NCBI GenBank assembly: GCA_950295325.1
Contig: OX485806.1
Location: 12,464,001 to 12,528,000 of the forward strand
Origin: Polytrichum commune
Lineage: Eukaryota; Streptophyta; Polytrichopsida; Polytrichales; Polytrichaceae
Reading direction: 5' to 3'
Length of the DNA: 64,000 nucleotides
A program made the position numbers and the translations under genes. The notes below the pieces were generated by a model. It saw only the letters and a list, made by a program, of their open reading frames with translations. It was not told the origin of the DNA and did no database searches. Shown here one piece after another: positions 23,292 through 36,445 of this stretch (position 1 is the first letter of the stretch; each line of letters starts with the position of its first letter).

Positions 23292-24182
23292 TGAAAGATC
23301 ACGAAAACCGAGAAACTTCATTAGCCAAACAAAAATTCCCATACGTAGCCAAATGGCTCTCGAATGAAGAAATCAATCAAAAACTCTCCAACCATTTTTG
23401 GAAACATGATAAAATCCCCGACACACAAATTACCCAAACTCTAAAATTTAGATATGCCCAATACATGGGTAACCATAGGAAAAATATATTTTGGCCCCTT
23501 AAATACCAAAACCCCAACTGCACACTATGTCGCACCAACGATAGAGATACATGGCCACACCTATTATCCACATGCGAACACCCATACTTAAAAGGCCTAC
23601 AAATAGCAAGACACAATAAAGCAACCCACCTCATTGTCCAAACCTTACAAGCCAATAAAAACACCAGGTTCTTCACCTTGACCAATGCGGGCAAACTACC
23701 CAACCAACCCCAAGACCAAACAATTCCCGATTGGCTCCTCCAATGTATATGCACGCAAGAACCATGTCAATGTCAAGCCAAATTAAGACCAGACATAATG
23801 TGCATTATCGGAGCTCCCAACCAAACGCAAACTCCAATTCTACCCTCCCCAAAGCCACACTGTACAATTCATTGAATTCACCTATTGCCACGATAGATTC
23901 CCCGAACAAGCCCGCACACACAAACACAACAAATATGACCCACTAATTACCACACTAAGAGCTAACGGATGGAATACCAACCCTCTCATCACTATCACCG
24001 CAGGAGTAAGAGGTGCTATTCACGAAAACTCCATCGAACAATTAACCAACTTGAAAATCCCCAAAACCCACATAAAAACCCTCATGAAAAGCATACACCA
24101 CGATGCCATTAAATACCTTACCTATTTGGTCTTAAATAAACGGAAACTTGACAACAAACAAAACCCTATCCCACCACCATAA
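23291..24182 (+). pseudogene. LINE C-terminal zinc-knuckle and nuclease candidate
   Basis: The frame 23291-23875 contains CTLCRTNDRDTWPHLLSTCE, a CxxC...H...C zinc-knuckle as found before the restriction-like endonuclease of some LINEs. It is followed by KLRPDIMCIIGAP, then after a one-base shift near 23862 by QFIEFTYCHDRFPEQ and KHNKYDPL. The order RPD...E is that of the restriction-like endonuclease of R2-type LINEs, which nicks the target DNA. The last frame ends at TAA 24180-24182 (NPIPPP). The nuclease call is a motif-level inference. Confidence 0.7.
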
Positions 24183-24337
24183 GGTGGAAATTATTTTACA
24201 CTACACCAGAGCCCACCTCCCACAGGAGGCATAACACCCAATATTGCATCTCGGATTCCCGATATCAATATAGGGTTAACGGGCTCACATTCACGCCGGT
24301 ATGCATAATACGGGCGTTATCTTTTCTTTTCTTTTCT
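24183..24337 (+). other. LINE 3' untranslated region and tail
   Basis: After the stop the sequence contains short inverted words (CCCACCTCCCACAGG, CGGGATTC/GATATC segments and CGGTATGCATAATACGGGCG) that could fold near the 3' end, then ends in repeats of CTTTT. LINE RTs often recognise a 3' hairpin and leave simple-repeat tails, so this is a plausible element end. Confidence 0.5.
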
Positions 24338-26235
24338 TAAAATGCCAGTTATGGATAAATATTCAAATGAAAGAATATATTTTTTCATCTTCACGTATAT
24401 TGGACATTTCTGACAACATCATGGGCAATCTCGTTTATGCTTAATGCGAGACTTTGGATTACAAAGATAATCAAGCTTCAAATCAAAACAATTTTCTTCG
24501 TAGGACTTCAATACAGTTGGAGTATGGCTTGCTTTGTCATGACCAGTGCAAAGCCGCCACTTCTAAGATTCCACCATTTCCAGGCTTTTATAAATTTTCA
24601 TCAATTGTTTCCACGTCATGGGAGCTTCGAACCTACCTAGCTTCCCAATCCAATCCGGACGTGCCAAAGTTAGCAACTTTGCCAGCAAAAGGTCTCTATA
24701 ATCTAGAGACCCCGAATTCGTTAAGTGAGGTTGTTTTTTGAAAGATCCAAAGAACACCTGCATTATATCGTCTTGAAACTCCGCAAACATATAGGAGTTA
24801 TCAATACACACTTGCAAGTCGATGATTTGTGTTAGAATAACATCGTGCAGGTTCAAGGATTCACATTCTAACTCTATTGCTTGTAGTGAGGAAAAAATAC
24901 TTGCTATCACTATAGACATGGTTTCTTCATTAGAAACAAATTCTTATGCATCTATTGAGTTTTCAGTAGATTCTTCGACTAATAGAGGAATGATCATTAA
25001 GTTAGTCCTCAAGTTCTGTAAGTTATAATGTCTACCAATTGTTATTTGGGTCCATTGACGAGTCCCATTGCACAAATGGCAAAAACATGCTAAGAGATTA
25101 TACTACTGACTTTAAACATGTGGCACTCTAACAATTTTTTTGCTAACGAAGCGTTGCGTACAGTTCAATATTTCCACATTGTAGTGAATCTTTCCCTCAT
25201 AAGATAGTTTATCGTGATTGTATCATGTCCTTCTTGGCACCAACTTAACAAAAGGTGGAAAATGTTGGCATAAATAAAAATATTTGCATGGAAGTCTATC
25301 GTCCATCTCAAACAATACCTGCAAGCTTGTAGAAACTTCAAAATCTCAAATATTAAATGTTGTAATCAAATCCTAGTGCAACCCAAACACAACAAAGAAG
25401 GAAATGTAAAAAAACTAGAGCCTACTTGTTGCATCTACCACCACTTCGGATGGATTGTTTCTTTCTTGCAAAATGATGCAAGGTCACTCATTGATATGGT
25501 TACTAAAGTTCCATCATGGTTTTGTGCAATGCATTTTTCTCGGAGAAACACTACCCTTGAATATTTTGTTGTGTAAACCCTGTGATGTATGACATAATGG
25601 TTTTGAAGATTAGTATCTACATATATGAACACAATATCAGTGCAGTCAACAACAATTGGGAATTTCAATTAGTCAATAGTAATATGCAACCCCTGCATAT
25701 GTACAATGTACCATATTCTTGGGCAAGTATTTGCCGCATAATAAACTATTGTTTGGAACATATGTTAGAATGTTTGAACATTATATTTGTGATGTTTTAT
25801 GGAGGGAAACATTTCCTATGTGAGGCGAAATGGGATATTTAATATTATTATTCTTCGGCACTGTCTTGTTCAAAATGGTTTAACTCTACCCTGGAACACC
25901 AACAACCATAGTAAGGGTAGCTCAACCTAATACTTTGAACCTGTGAGCACTCAAATGAATATGAAAGCTTCATTTAGGTATACACATTCTGGAATGAAAG
26001 ATTTTATTTGTGAAAACATCCATAAAGGGTCCCATGTTGTCTTCTGAAATGAAGCTCCACATTCACTTGAGTGGCCAGAGGTTTGATGACACTTGCACCA
26101 AAGTAGTATTATTCTTTTGCGCACTTAAGTTGTCCACAACTTCTTGCAAAGAGTACCTCCAATGCATAATATCCTAAGCTCAAATGAGATTGACTTCGAC
26201 GCCTATTATTTTATTGTGGCGGGGAGTCTCTCAGG
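24338..26235. other. Unassigned DNA with two protein-like minus-strand ORFs
   Basis: On the minus strand, 24919-24563 (118 codons, SIFSSLQAIELECESLNLHD) and 25668-25435 (77 codons) look more protein-like than random frames in amino-acid make-up. I do not recognise either and see no catalytic motif, so transposon or gene debris is likely but unproven. The rest of the stretch shows nothing. Confidence 0.3.
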
Positions 26236-26647
26236 CACAGGGAGGTCACTCCATTGTCAAGTTGAAAACCACGTGCGAACAAAGTTTGCTACCCCTATAT
26301 TATATGCCATAGATAATTTTAAAAATTATTATATATTTTTCTATATATACATATCCATTGATAATATCTTTTGTATTATTTTTTGAAATTTTTAGTCATC
26401 TCCATTTTTTCTAGTAATGTTTTTAGTTCAATTCTGCGTCATTCTAGTTAGAAACGGTATGTTTTCTAGAAAAAACAAATTATCAATTTTGGTTATCAAT
26501 TTTTACTATGTAATAGATACCATGTATATGTAATCATGAATTTTTTTTGATAAAATTTTGACCCATTTTGTTGATGCAACTTAGAAAAAGTAGATTTTTT
26601 TTGTTCGCACGTGGTTTTCAACTTGACAATGGAGTGACCTCCCCGTG
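26236..26647. mobile_element. hAT-like MITE, 412 bp
   Basis: Terminal inverted repeats of about 48 bp (left CACAGGGAGGTCACTCC, right reverse-complement CACGGGGAGGTCACTCC, continuing to a shared GTGCGAACAAA) flank an AT-rich centre without coding sequence. An exact 8-bp direct duplication, CTCTCAGG, lies on both sides (26228-26235 and 26648-26655). An 8-bp duplication with CA-starting inverted repeats fits the hAT superfamily. The element must be moved by a transposase encoded elsewhere. Confidence 0.85.
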
Positions 26648-26655
26648 CTCTCAGG

Positions 26656-28990
26656 TATGGATTGTTTTTATTCATCTGCGACGTTCGTGACCGGACATTG
26701 AGTGGTGCTAACAAGATGCCAGAGGGCTGAGGACCTCTCTAACTGTGACTCCATTGGGTCTTGGGCGATTGGGGTTTAAGCCTTGTTTTTTACAGGAGTG
26801 TTTGTTCTCTGCTTGAGGTTCTTCACATATCATCTTATCTACAACAATTTATAGCCTTCACAACGTGGTACACAATACGTAACACCTGCAAGTCCATTTT
26901 TCAAAGATACAGCAAGATCCCACTTCCTTCTTGCCGACACGCGAGGCACAAAATTGCAAAGGTCTAGACCAAACCGAAGTGGTGTCGAAATCAAGGTATT
27001 TACTTGATTGCTAGTAAGTTTGAACAAAAGGTGGAGATCTGCTATCTATAATGCGCCCATATTACACAAATCAGTTTCAGAGATGTGTTGTGTTTTGTAA
27101 TAAATAGATGGATGTGAAATTTCACCAAGAAAAATAACTTAGATGTACACACACTAATAGGAAAAGCACTACAAATCCCACTTGGACTCTTTGTTGCTGA
27201 CAGATTGTTTTTTTCCAAACCAACTTGCTACTCCAGTGGTGAGAGCCATAGTTGGGGGAAACCGATTTGATGAGAATTGCATACAAAATCACATTTTTTG
27301 AAATCTTGCGTCCAATATTGTTGAGTCCATCGTTTTTGGGATCGCCTAGAGATGTGGGAGGACCTACTTCACAGAGATTGTCACAAACTGTGGTGTCGCC
27401 TATGATAGACAATGATATATCAATTTGCAATGTGGGATTCCTTGTTGTATTATTTTGTTCAAAAGGCAAGACTAAGATATCCCTTAGCTATGATAATGAA
27501 CGGGAGTCCGTCTATAATATTTGTTTCCTCAATTTTGCGATTCAGTTCGTCACTTTGAGATCTACCCTAATGCTTGGGCTTATTGTCCTTGCGGAGGTTC
27601 TATAGAAGAATATTTGTTGCTTGTGTGACGTTGAAATTGCTGAAAGTGCAGTCATGATTTGTTCCTTCCATATATTCATTTCAAAGGATTATTGCGCTAA
27701 AGGTTCATCAACATAGGGGAAGAAAACAAATCAAGCCAAGGAGCTCCTAGCACGATATGGAGGCGCCTACTTGACAATATCAATCCCATGATCTATAGTC
27801 TCCTTCACAATGTGTGACATGCTTGTACAATCTGGGGTGGATGTCTCCAGTGTGCGAAAAAATGTACGGTTCTTTTACAACTTGTCGATATGTTTTCTAC
27901 AACTAGATTGTTGTTAATGTCTATTCATCTATGTTTTTTTTTAGGAATTAATTAAAATCTGCATGAAATAAGGGGCGGGCCACAACATTTCATAAATTAT
28001 GTTAAGGTTGGACATTTATGTGTTTCATTCAATATCATTTCCCTTTCCATCAGAGTCTTCCTGCATATTTTTGTGCACCTCTATAATTCTTTGTATTGTC
28101 CCTCTCTCTTTACTAGGAAAACTCTAGGTTCACTTACACATAATTACTGTGATGGTGGTTGTTGGCTGCAATTTACTTTCTTTGGTTTATTTTGGAGGGA
28201 TAAGGAGTGATAAAATGCTTTGATGACAGCCACAACCACAATTACACTACATGGGGCACAAGGTATATAGGCAAGAATATGTTGCACACTTAGTGATTAT
28301 AGTGGTCATTTCCAGCAAACTCCTACCTCAAGTTATGCGAACCAAAAAGGCAAGTGTTGTTTATTGTCACGTGGGAATACATTATTTAAGGCAGTGTAGG
28401 TTTAAGACATTGCGTACAAGATTCTCATCCTAGACATGATATGCACTTTTATGTGATAGCTTGTGGGTGTTGTTTTGGCGATTCCCTTGTTATGTTCTCC
28501 TGCAAAGTGAATTATCCTTCTAATCTGCAAAACCAAAGTTGTTTTGGGGATGACCATCTTGTTTCTCAAAGCATGTTGCTTTAGGAATGAACATCCTGAT
28601 TAATCTTCACATTGAATGAAAAAAATGGGAGGTTGAGCCCTGTTTTGTATTTTGGGTAGATATTCAAACTTGAATGGGTTGTAGGATTTTCACTGCAAGT
28701 CACAGAACACACAATTTTTGAAACTAGTTAGTGGTCACAGAGGACACATACTTATGTGTATTTACATACATGCGATATGCACATTGCATTACACTTGGCT
28801 TGAATTTGCATGAGCTCCTATTCCTTTCCCAAGAATGTTGGGGTTGAGTGCGCGAACAAGATAGCTCGGGATAGGCCATGCAATGTGCCAATTTGGAATG
28901 TAACCTGATTTTCATATCTTACTGTTGATTATGAGTTGCTTAAATTCAGCAGACATTATAGGTTCCCAGTTATTCATTTATTTGTTATTT
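26656..28990. other. Unassigned intergenic DNA
   Basis: Open frames of about 115 codons overlap on opposite strands at 27122-27605 but show no recognisable domain, and which strand is real, if any, cannot be told. No repeats with clear boundaries were found. Confidence 0.3.
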
Positions 28991-29037
28991 ACCTCTATGG
29001 GACGTTTTGATTGCAAAATTGGTAGGCAACCTCCAAC

Positions 29038-31518
29038 ATGACAACAAAAATGATTTTTGTCAACCAAAGTGACAAAAAAACGACCTTCAAGTTTAACCTC
29101 TTTGGTGAAGAGAAGAACCGTGTGAAAGTGGCCAATGTACTTACGATATTTAAGTCATCTACAATCATTTTGGACGATAGTAGCATACTCGAAGGTGATG
29201 AAGATAGTCTTAGTGTGGATTGTTTCAAAGCTGGGAAAACGTAAATCATTTCGTTGCTTAGTCAAGGTATACTAAAATCTTCCACTGCACATTGATGTAA
29301 CATTGCGTACATGGATTACACAAGGTTATTTAGTGAAGATGATTTGAGAAATTTTAAATTTTTATTTGCAGAAATAGTACAAGAGCATGACAAAGGAGTT
29401 TTGACGGGAGTGGAGCCTCCAATACCAAAAGCAATTGGTAAACTAAATTGGCATTGATTAAATTGTTTGAATATTATTTTTACATGTGAATATCCTATTT
29501 TATTTATTTTAGGATTCTAAAAAATAAAATTTATATTTTTGGTACAAAGGTAGGAAAAAAGGACATACTTGAAGAAACAATAGCAAATGGTGAGATGAAC
29601 GAATGTGAGAAGCTAAGAAATGATCGAGTGTCTTTCAATCGCAAGAGGATGTTGCAGTTATTTCACAACATGAACCACTTTAATGAAGCTGATGCAGATA
29701 TTGAAGGCGTACTACCAAATGCGAAGAGACAAATGTGTGTATCGGACGGTGAGGACACCCCACAAGCTCCCTGGCCTACATATGAACGGATGTATGGTAC
29801 GCCGCCTTCCGGAACCTCTACAAATGGTTTATATGGAAGATCTCACTTACGAAAATTCCTTCCACATCAATGAAAACTCTACAACATGAATGTGTCCTCT
29901 TTTAGAAGTTGGATGACGGACAAGAGAGCGGTTGATTTTTTAAGCCGGGACACACAAAATAAAAAATCAATTGTGGAGGATGTGAAGAAGTACCTCGCCC
30001 TTCATGCACCCGAATTGGCTGGATTGACTTTTACAGAAGAAGGTACCGTTGTTATGCACTATATGGCAATCAATGCCTTGTACTGAAGTTCAAAGAATAC
30101 AAGCATGACAACAACAAACATGACGTTAAAAAACATAAAAACCGGGTATTCAAATATTTCTTATATACATGTAAACAAATGTGTTGTTCTCTTAATTTAC
30201 AACATCACATTCGGTATAATGTAAAATTCAAACTTGCAAAAAAAAAAGATATTAATGGTATTTGGTGGACAGGTGAAAGATAAGATTCAGTTTGTTGACA
30301 GTCATGCACTCATTGGTCAAGAAGCATCTACATCCAGAGTTGTCCATGGTTATCTCGACATTGACCAAGTTACATTTTATTTTTTTTAATGTCCTTGTCA
30401 TTGCTTTTGTTTTCATTATCAAATATGTCGCCATGAATAATACCAAATCATTACTATATTCAAGTTTTTTTTCATCATCTTTGATATTTTTTCTCCATGT
30501 CTTCTTCTCTTTTATCTACTTTTATTCTATCTTCTTCTTTTTGCTCGTAGTTGTCTCCTTGTTGAATTTTTATTTGATTAGTTTGCATTGACTAAGTGTA
30601 CGCAACATTATAGTTGCCTATATAGACTTGTACAATTTGTAGACAATATCCATAAAGTTAAGGACCTTGCCATTGCAATGTAAAAAACTGCATGAATTAA
30701 GTACTATGAATATCAAATTGAAAGTAGAATTTTTTTCTCACATGCAAACTTTGTTGTCGATTAGGAATCAATTAACAAATCGGAGGTTCAGCCAACACAT
30801 GCCAACACATCAATGCTATAAGAAGAAATCTCAAGGTGAATATTTAGAAGGTATACAATTTGTATTGAAAGGCATCTCCATTATTCAATGATTCTCAAGC
30901 CATTGATATGTTGATGTGCCGTGACAATTTTTTGTCATCTATTAGCTTGAATTTTGAATCAAATATTGCGATTTAGTTTTATATTGGGTCCTCAACAGAC
31001 TAAAAGTTTTATTATATTAAAATGATTGAATTAGAATGAAATCATGTTAAGGGCGTAATTAAAAGAAATGCAGGAACCATGTGCCGAAGAGACAACCAAT
31101 CCAATAGTCACAGAAAATCATATTTTCACATCTGAAGAGGTACATTCATTTCGAAGAAATCCACTTTGGCATTCAAAAATTAGGATGCGAATTGTTTTTT
31201 AACATACATGTGATGTGTTAACTTGTAGACAATATCAAGACTATCCATGCATCTGAAAAGACCATTGCAATGAAGGTTATGACTATTCACAATGGACACG
31301 AAGTCATGCTCGGAATCAGCGGCATGGCTGGCATGGTTTGCAACTATGGAAGGAAGAAGAAAGATAAAACATCAACATCGCAACAACAAAAGAAGGATGA
31401 CCTGGACATTGTGGTTGATTGGGCCTTGAGGGAAGAAATGCATTTTATTGAAAGTGAAAAAATCATGAGTATTTGTGGGATCCTTCGTTTTAGTACAACA
31501 AACATTCAGGAGCGGTGA
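29038..31518 (+). pseudogene. Series of exon-like open segments, unknown protein
   Basis: Several short open segments on the plus strand are bounded by splice-like sites: 29038-29241 (QSDKKTTFKFNLFGEEKN) followed by GTAAAT, a segment after TTTGCAG at about 29371, 29595-29873, 29886-30083 (VSSFRSWMTDKRAVDFLSRD) and 31270-31515 (ISGMAGMVCNYGRKKKDK). The segments at 30641 and 31227 begin with the same ACAATATC-type text, suggesting duplicated exons. No domain is recognised. This could be a decayed gene or transposon gene, or chance. I cannot define a complete model. Confidence 0.3.
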
Positions 31519-32016
31519 AATCGAAGACATTTAGGAGTGTTGAATTTGAAATTCGAGAGCTTTGAAGTTGAGGTCAAAAGTTGACGAGCAATGAAGATGA
31601 AGTGCGCAACTCCTACTCAAGTTGCCAACGGTGAGAACAAAACAATTTGGATATGTAAACTTGCTAGACGTAACGATTGTAAAAAATGGAGCTAGTCTAC
31701 GCTAGAGCCATATTTTTTTTGGAATGTAGAATGGCCAAATTTTGTGGGCTACTTGTGTTTCGCATACATACTGTAAATATGGCATAAGGGTTGAACATAG
31801 TGCATTGACATACAAATTGAAGATAGTACATTGGCATACAGGCTGAGATAGGTGAATGTTTTGGGAAGAAACAAAAATTGTTGCATATCCATTGTTGAGG
31901 AATAAAAGACAATATTCCCATGTGGAATTTTTGACATTATATCATGGTTGATTGCATATCCACTCTTGAAGAGAAGAAGACATAAAAAATGGTTATTTTA
32001 TTGGAATTTTTTATGG

Positions 32017-32206
32017 TTTTCCCGTGTTGGAATTTTGATGGCTTTCCTATGTGGGATTTTGGATGGTTCTTTCCATATGGAATTTTGGATGATTTTTTCA
32101 TGTGGGGTTTTCGAGGGTTTTCACATGCGGGGTTTTTGGTGGTTTTTCCATGTGGGATTTTGGATGGTTTTTCTATGTGGGGTTTTCGAGGGTTTTATGA
32201 GAGAAT
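32017..32206. repeat. Degenerate ~24-bp tandem array
   Basis: Around eight units with the consensus TTTTCCATGTGGGATTTTGG (with G/C variants and GGTTTTCGAGGG substitutions) lie in a head-to-tail row. An open frame rich in Gly, Phe and Trp crosses it only because the period is divisible by three. No gene is inferred. Confidence 0.85.
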
Positions 32207-33184
32207 TCCCTTATTGATGCTCTCTTTATTTTTCCCACTCAAGAGGAGGGAATCCGATAAAAATTCCCCCTTTTGTAGCAAAAACAACCAACTTTCCCAT
32301 AAACAATGTGAGAATTAGCTCATTTTTCCCTTGAAGGAAAACACCAAAAGCTCCTTGTGATCTTTGTAGTAATTGATTGCATAGATGGATTTTATAATAG
32401 GGAATTGATTTCTTGTTTTGATAAAATCTTAGCAAACACCTTCCGTGAATGAATTTGAGCATCCTCATAACCACATAGTCATTGCTTTATATAATTTGTT
32501 GCAAAATACTCTCCTGGATGCGCTTCATGGTAGCACCGGCAATGATTGACCTAGCTATATGCCTCTGCTTCTTTGCATGACCACCAAATTGGGACAAGTG
32601 CATAAATCTTTCCTAGGCCTTTCCTTTTGCTTTGAAGGTTTGGACTGTAACGACTCTCTATAACCTGTGTAATTTGAGATTGATTTAGTAGCTTCTTGTA
32701 GTTGTACAGTCAACCGCTCTATTTCAGGGCGGTGGTTGTAATCAAGCAACTTGAATTGTGCAACTTATCCTCTCTCAACTTCATGAATGTATGATTCGAG
32801 TTTGTCTACGGCTTTCACATTCTCCTCGAGGTTTGCACTAAGTGATGATACCAATGATATGGAATTTCTCTGAATTGATGAATTTGCATCGTGCAAGAGC
32901 TTAATTTTTCTTTGAAGAACAACACATTCTTTGATGTGACTTTGTACTAATGCTTTAATTTGTCATTGGAGGATAGCATAACGTAGCAACTCTAGTTCTC
33001 TTTGGTGCTCATCCAATTGTCCTCGTAGAATCTCACACTCTGATTCAATCGTGCAACAATCAACTATGAGTCTGCTCTTAGTCTGAAAATTTATGAGGTT
33101 ACATGAATAGCCAAGCAATCATTTCTTGCCATCACCTACAAACTAAAAAAGACTTTCAACGTCACTAAATTATGCTCGCTTGCA

Positions 33185-33336
33185 AGTCAATAGATCTACA
33201 AGGTAAATTGACGAATCTAGCCATAAATCAAGGTTTGTGTCACCACGCTCCCGTTTTTAATCAAGTCAATGGATCTACATGGTAAATTGACGAATCTAGC
33301 CATAAATCAAGGTTTGTGTCACCACGTTCCCATTTA
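33185..33336. repeat. Two-copy tandem duplication, about 77 bp
   Basis: Two neighbouring copies sharing GGTAAATTGACGAATCTAGC and CAAGGTTTGTGTCACCACG differ by a few bases. It is a simple local duplication in unassigned DNA. Confidence 0.85.
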
Positions 33337-36094
33337 TTTATCAAAAGTTGATCTCTATGGTTGCTCGTGCAACAACTGGCCTCCCACAATCAAGACATGT
33401 ACTTCGGATCAAGTGACACCTGAACCTTGAAAAGGGGATCCATTGCGAGAATTTGCTACATGACGCATTACTAATTGTACATGGCTCTATACAATTTGCA
33501 AAACATATGCAATTCTAGTTTTTTCATCAATTGGCATAACTTTGTCCAACATCGAGAACTTTTGTATCAAGGCAATACAAAAACGGCTCCAGAGCGGTGC
33601 ATCATCACTATTTGTGATCTTCCCTTCGTTATTATTCCCTGCATCATGCATGAATAAGTCAAGTTCCAACTTTTATTGATCAACTTTACCTCTTAAAGTT
33701 TTTGTTATGTTAACAAATGTATGATGAAACAAGAATCAGATTGAGAATCAGATCTCCCCTTAATCGTGTTCACTATTGAATGTATGGTCAATCAAATTTG
33801 AACACGTAGTCCAATCTTTTTTAAACATGTGCCTTTATGGTGTCTGTTATTTGATCCTCACCAAACACACACCAATCACATATAGGTGACCGATTATGAA
33901 AAATAACCCAATGACACCCGTGTTGACCATAACAATTCCTCAATTATCTTCAACCAACGTTTTCCCGGTTTGCAAGTAAGAATTGTGGATGCAACTGTTG
34001 TGTTTTTTTGTAGTGTTGGCCATTAAGCATAACGGAAGGTTGAAGCAAGATTAATCTTTGAAGTATTGGGTTAGGAAGTATCCACACGATTGATGAATAT
34101 TTTATAATTCATCTATAATTCATTCCCTTGTTAAGTTATTGGTTCTTACAGACAATGTGGTAGTTGTGATCTTTTGTCCTATCCTTTCAAATAGTGTATT
34201 TCTTTCATCTTGAAAGTTGGTCATGCTTCCGGGATATAGCAAGGTGGACCAAATGTAAAACTATAGCTTTGATGGCAACTGATAGAGCTGTCACACTCTC
34301 TTGCATTTCATGAGGGCCTTCCAACTTCAACAGTCGCTTCAAGCTCTAGGCACCTCGTCATCGTGAAAAGAGCATATTAAGGTGAAGCTATCGCAACGAG
34401 CTAACCAAGGAAGCAAACAAGTGAGTTGATCAACTATGAACATAACCCCGCATGAATTGTGTAGAAGAAAAGATTCAGTTGTAAGTTGGAGCTTGGCGAC
34501 TTATAGAGTAGGATCGTGGTACAAGTTGTGACAACGATGATGGGAAAATGTCTGATGCAATGATTTTTTTAGAATCCGTTGTCGCCTAGGGTATTGAGGG
34601 TGGGCATGGCCAATGAACCGGAAATTTGGGAAAAACAGGCGCAGTGGCGGCCAATGAAAATGGCCTTGAATTAAGTGCTTTTGTTGAGAGCCTTCAAAAG
34701 CTTATTTCTTTTGTAATGGTGTTTTCAACCACGTTATATGAGTTATTCTACGACATGATTTCTTAAAACGTTGGGACAATTTTTGGTTCCTCTTTGAAAA
34801 TGAAAAGAACCTTTCTCAACATAGTCTTTGGACCCATCTTTTCGAACAACAATAGAGGTATATAATTTACATCTAGAACCCTTGAAAAGATTCTCATAAA
34901 TACCTTTAGTTTGCCAAGTTGTTTGAAATTTGCTTTCAAATATCAAGTATAATACATGTTATTATGTTGTGTAAATGTTGTAGATATAGGACCCCACAAA
35001 GGATATCCAAACCAGTTCGTGTGGTTTTTTTATTTCATCTTTTTGTTGTTGCCTTTACTTTTAGATGCACCTTCCACTTTTGAAGTCAACAACATTGCAT
35101 CTACATGTTTGGAAGGCTTCCTAACATGTTGCTTCACCACTTGCATTTCGAAAGCTTTCACCTCATCTATGATAAGCAAGGTGCATGCACATGCAAAATA
35201 CACCCAAAATACACACTCAATACATAACCAACCTTCCAGTTAAGAATGGGCCGGTAATTGAGATTAGGGTGTGGAGATAAACCACAAGCCGCAACCTAAG
35301 TGCCAATAAGGAGCTCATTTTGATTCCAAAAGAGTTGAGACTCCTAGGGTCAGATCCGATTCATATAATATATGAATTTTTCATTAACATGTGCCAAAAT
35401 TTGTGGCACTTTGTCATCATGCCGATGTTTACAATATTCTTGCCACAACATTGTCAAATATTTTAAAAACATCAGTCAATTTGCCAGACCGGTTTTTGGC
35501 ACTTTGAATAATTGTTCGGCACAACTTTGTTGGACTGGCTATCTAGCTATGGTAAATACACGAAGATGAGAAAATAATGCCCGCCACAACCATTACACAA
35601 TTGCCTAGAAACTCTAGATCCATCATATCCCAAGACTCTTTCCAAACGTCCATCACCACTCTACAATGAAGAATGTTAGTGCAATCCATACAAACAAATG
35701 CCATGTTAAGTAGGTCGTAGAACCACTCATCTTCAACTCCTATGTTTGTGCATTGGTCTTAAGAATCAAAACGCAATCATTATTGTTGGCCTATGGGAGC
35801 TCCATGAAGGCGCAAAGATGTGGCGAAATGTAGAGTAGTGCATAGGAGAGGACATGGCCCCCTCATATGACGTTGCGGAGAAGATGGCAAGGTAGATGTT
35901 TTGAGAGGAGGCTAGTTGACCCCAAATGACATGGCTTAGGCTTGCCTGTTGTTGATGACTTATGCCCATTGTTCAACCATGCGACTTCCATCTTGGCCAC
36001 TGTTTGCCTTGGCATGTTCATCATAGGACAAATTTTACAATAGAAACCCATAAATGAACAGAGGCCTTATGTGCAATACGGCTAAGAATCCCCC
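33337..36094. other. Unassigned DNA, no gene recognised
   Basis: Short open frames only (longest about 95 codons at 34956-35243), none with a recognisable motif. Nothing structural was noticed until the solo LTR begins at 36095. Confidence 0.4.
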
Positions 36095-36436
36095 TGTCGC
36101 AACCCTTGCTAGCCATTTTAACAATCTTGCCAATTTTCGTTTCTAGTGAAGGTTACGAGCGCTAACCCTTTGCATTCCGCCATGCTAATGGTTAGCTCCT
36201 CCTACCCCAGACCTTAGAGTTCATAGGAGGGAACCAACCCTCCTACTTTGCTTTCGGGACTCACCCCTTAATCAGTAACCCATTTCTTGATGTGGACTTC
36301 CATTCATGGAAGTCCAATCCTATGTTGATCATCGCGTTGCCCGAGCAACACTACAACAACCCGAACCATACTAGGCAACTATGGCCTCACATTGGGCCAA
36401 AGCCCATGGAGGCCGTGCCGTTCGGCCTCGGGTGGG

Positions 36437-36445
36437 TGAGGCCAC
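36437..36445. repeat. 9-bp target duplication TGAGGCCAC (left)
   Basis: TGAGGCCAC directly precedes the MULE and is repeated exactly at 42922-42930 directly after it. The intact LTR at 11531 has this sequence only once in the corresponding place, which proves the duplication. Nine bases is the diagnostic length for Mutator-type insertion. Confidence 0.97.

Larger units (their letters stand above)
10010..24335 (+). mobile_element. LINE retrotransposon, split by two LTR insertions
   Basis: Three pieces of one element (about 10010-11530, 18405-20870 and 22649-24335) add up to about 5.7 kb. In order they encode an N-terminal region, reverse transcriptase, a long connector, RNase H, a Cys/His zinc-knuckle and a restriction-like nuclease candidate. 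The left boundary is approximate. The right end carries a short (CTTTT)3-like tail at 24319-24337, typical of a LINE 3' end. A truncated relative lies at 62610-63580. The sequence is unusually C- and A-rich on the sense strand, unlike its surroundings. At least four lesions make this copy inactive. No apurinic-type endonuclease could be seen upstream of the RT. Confidence 0.85.

Noticed and set aside
29038-31518. Endogenous viral element
   Set aside because: No capsid, movement, replication or reverse-transcriptase motif was seen in any segment, so there is no basis for the call.
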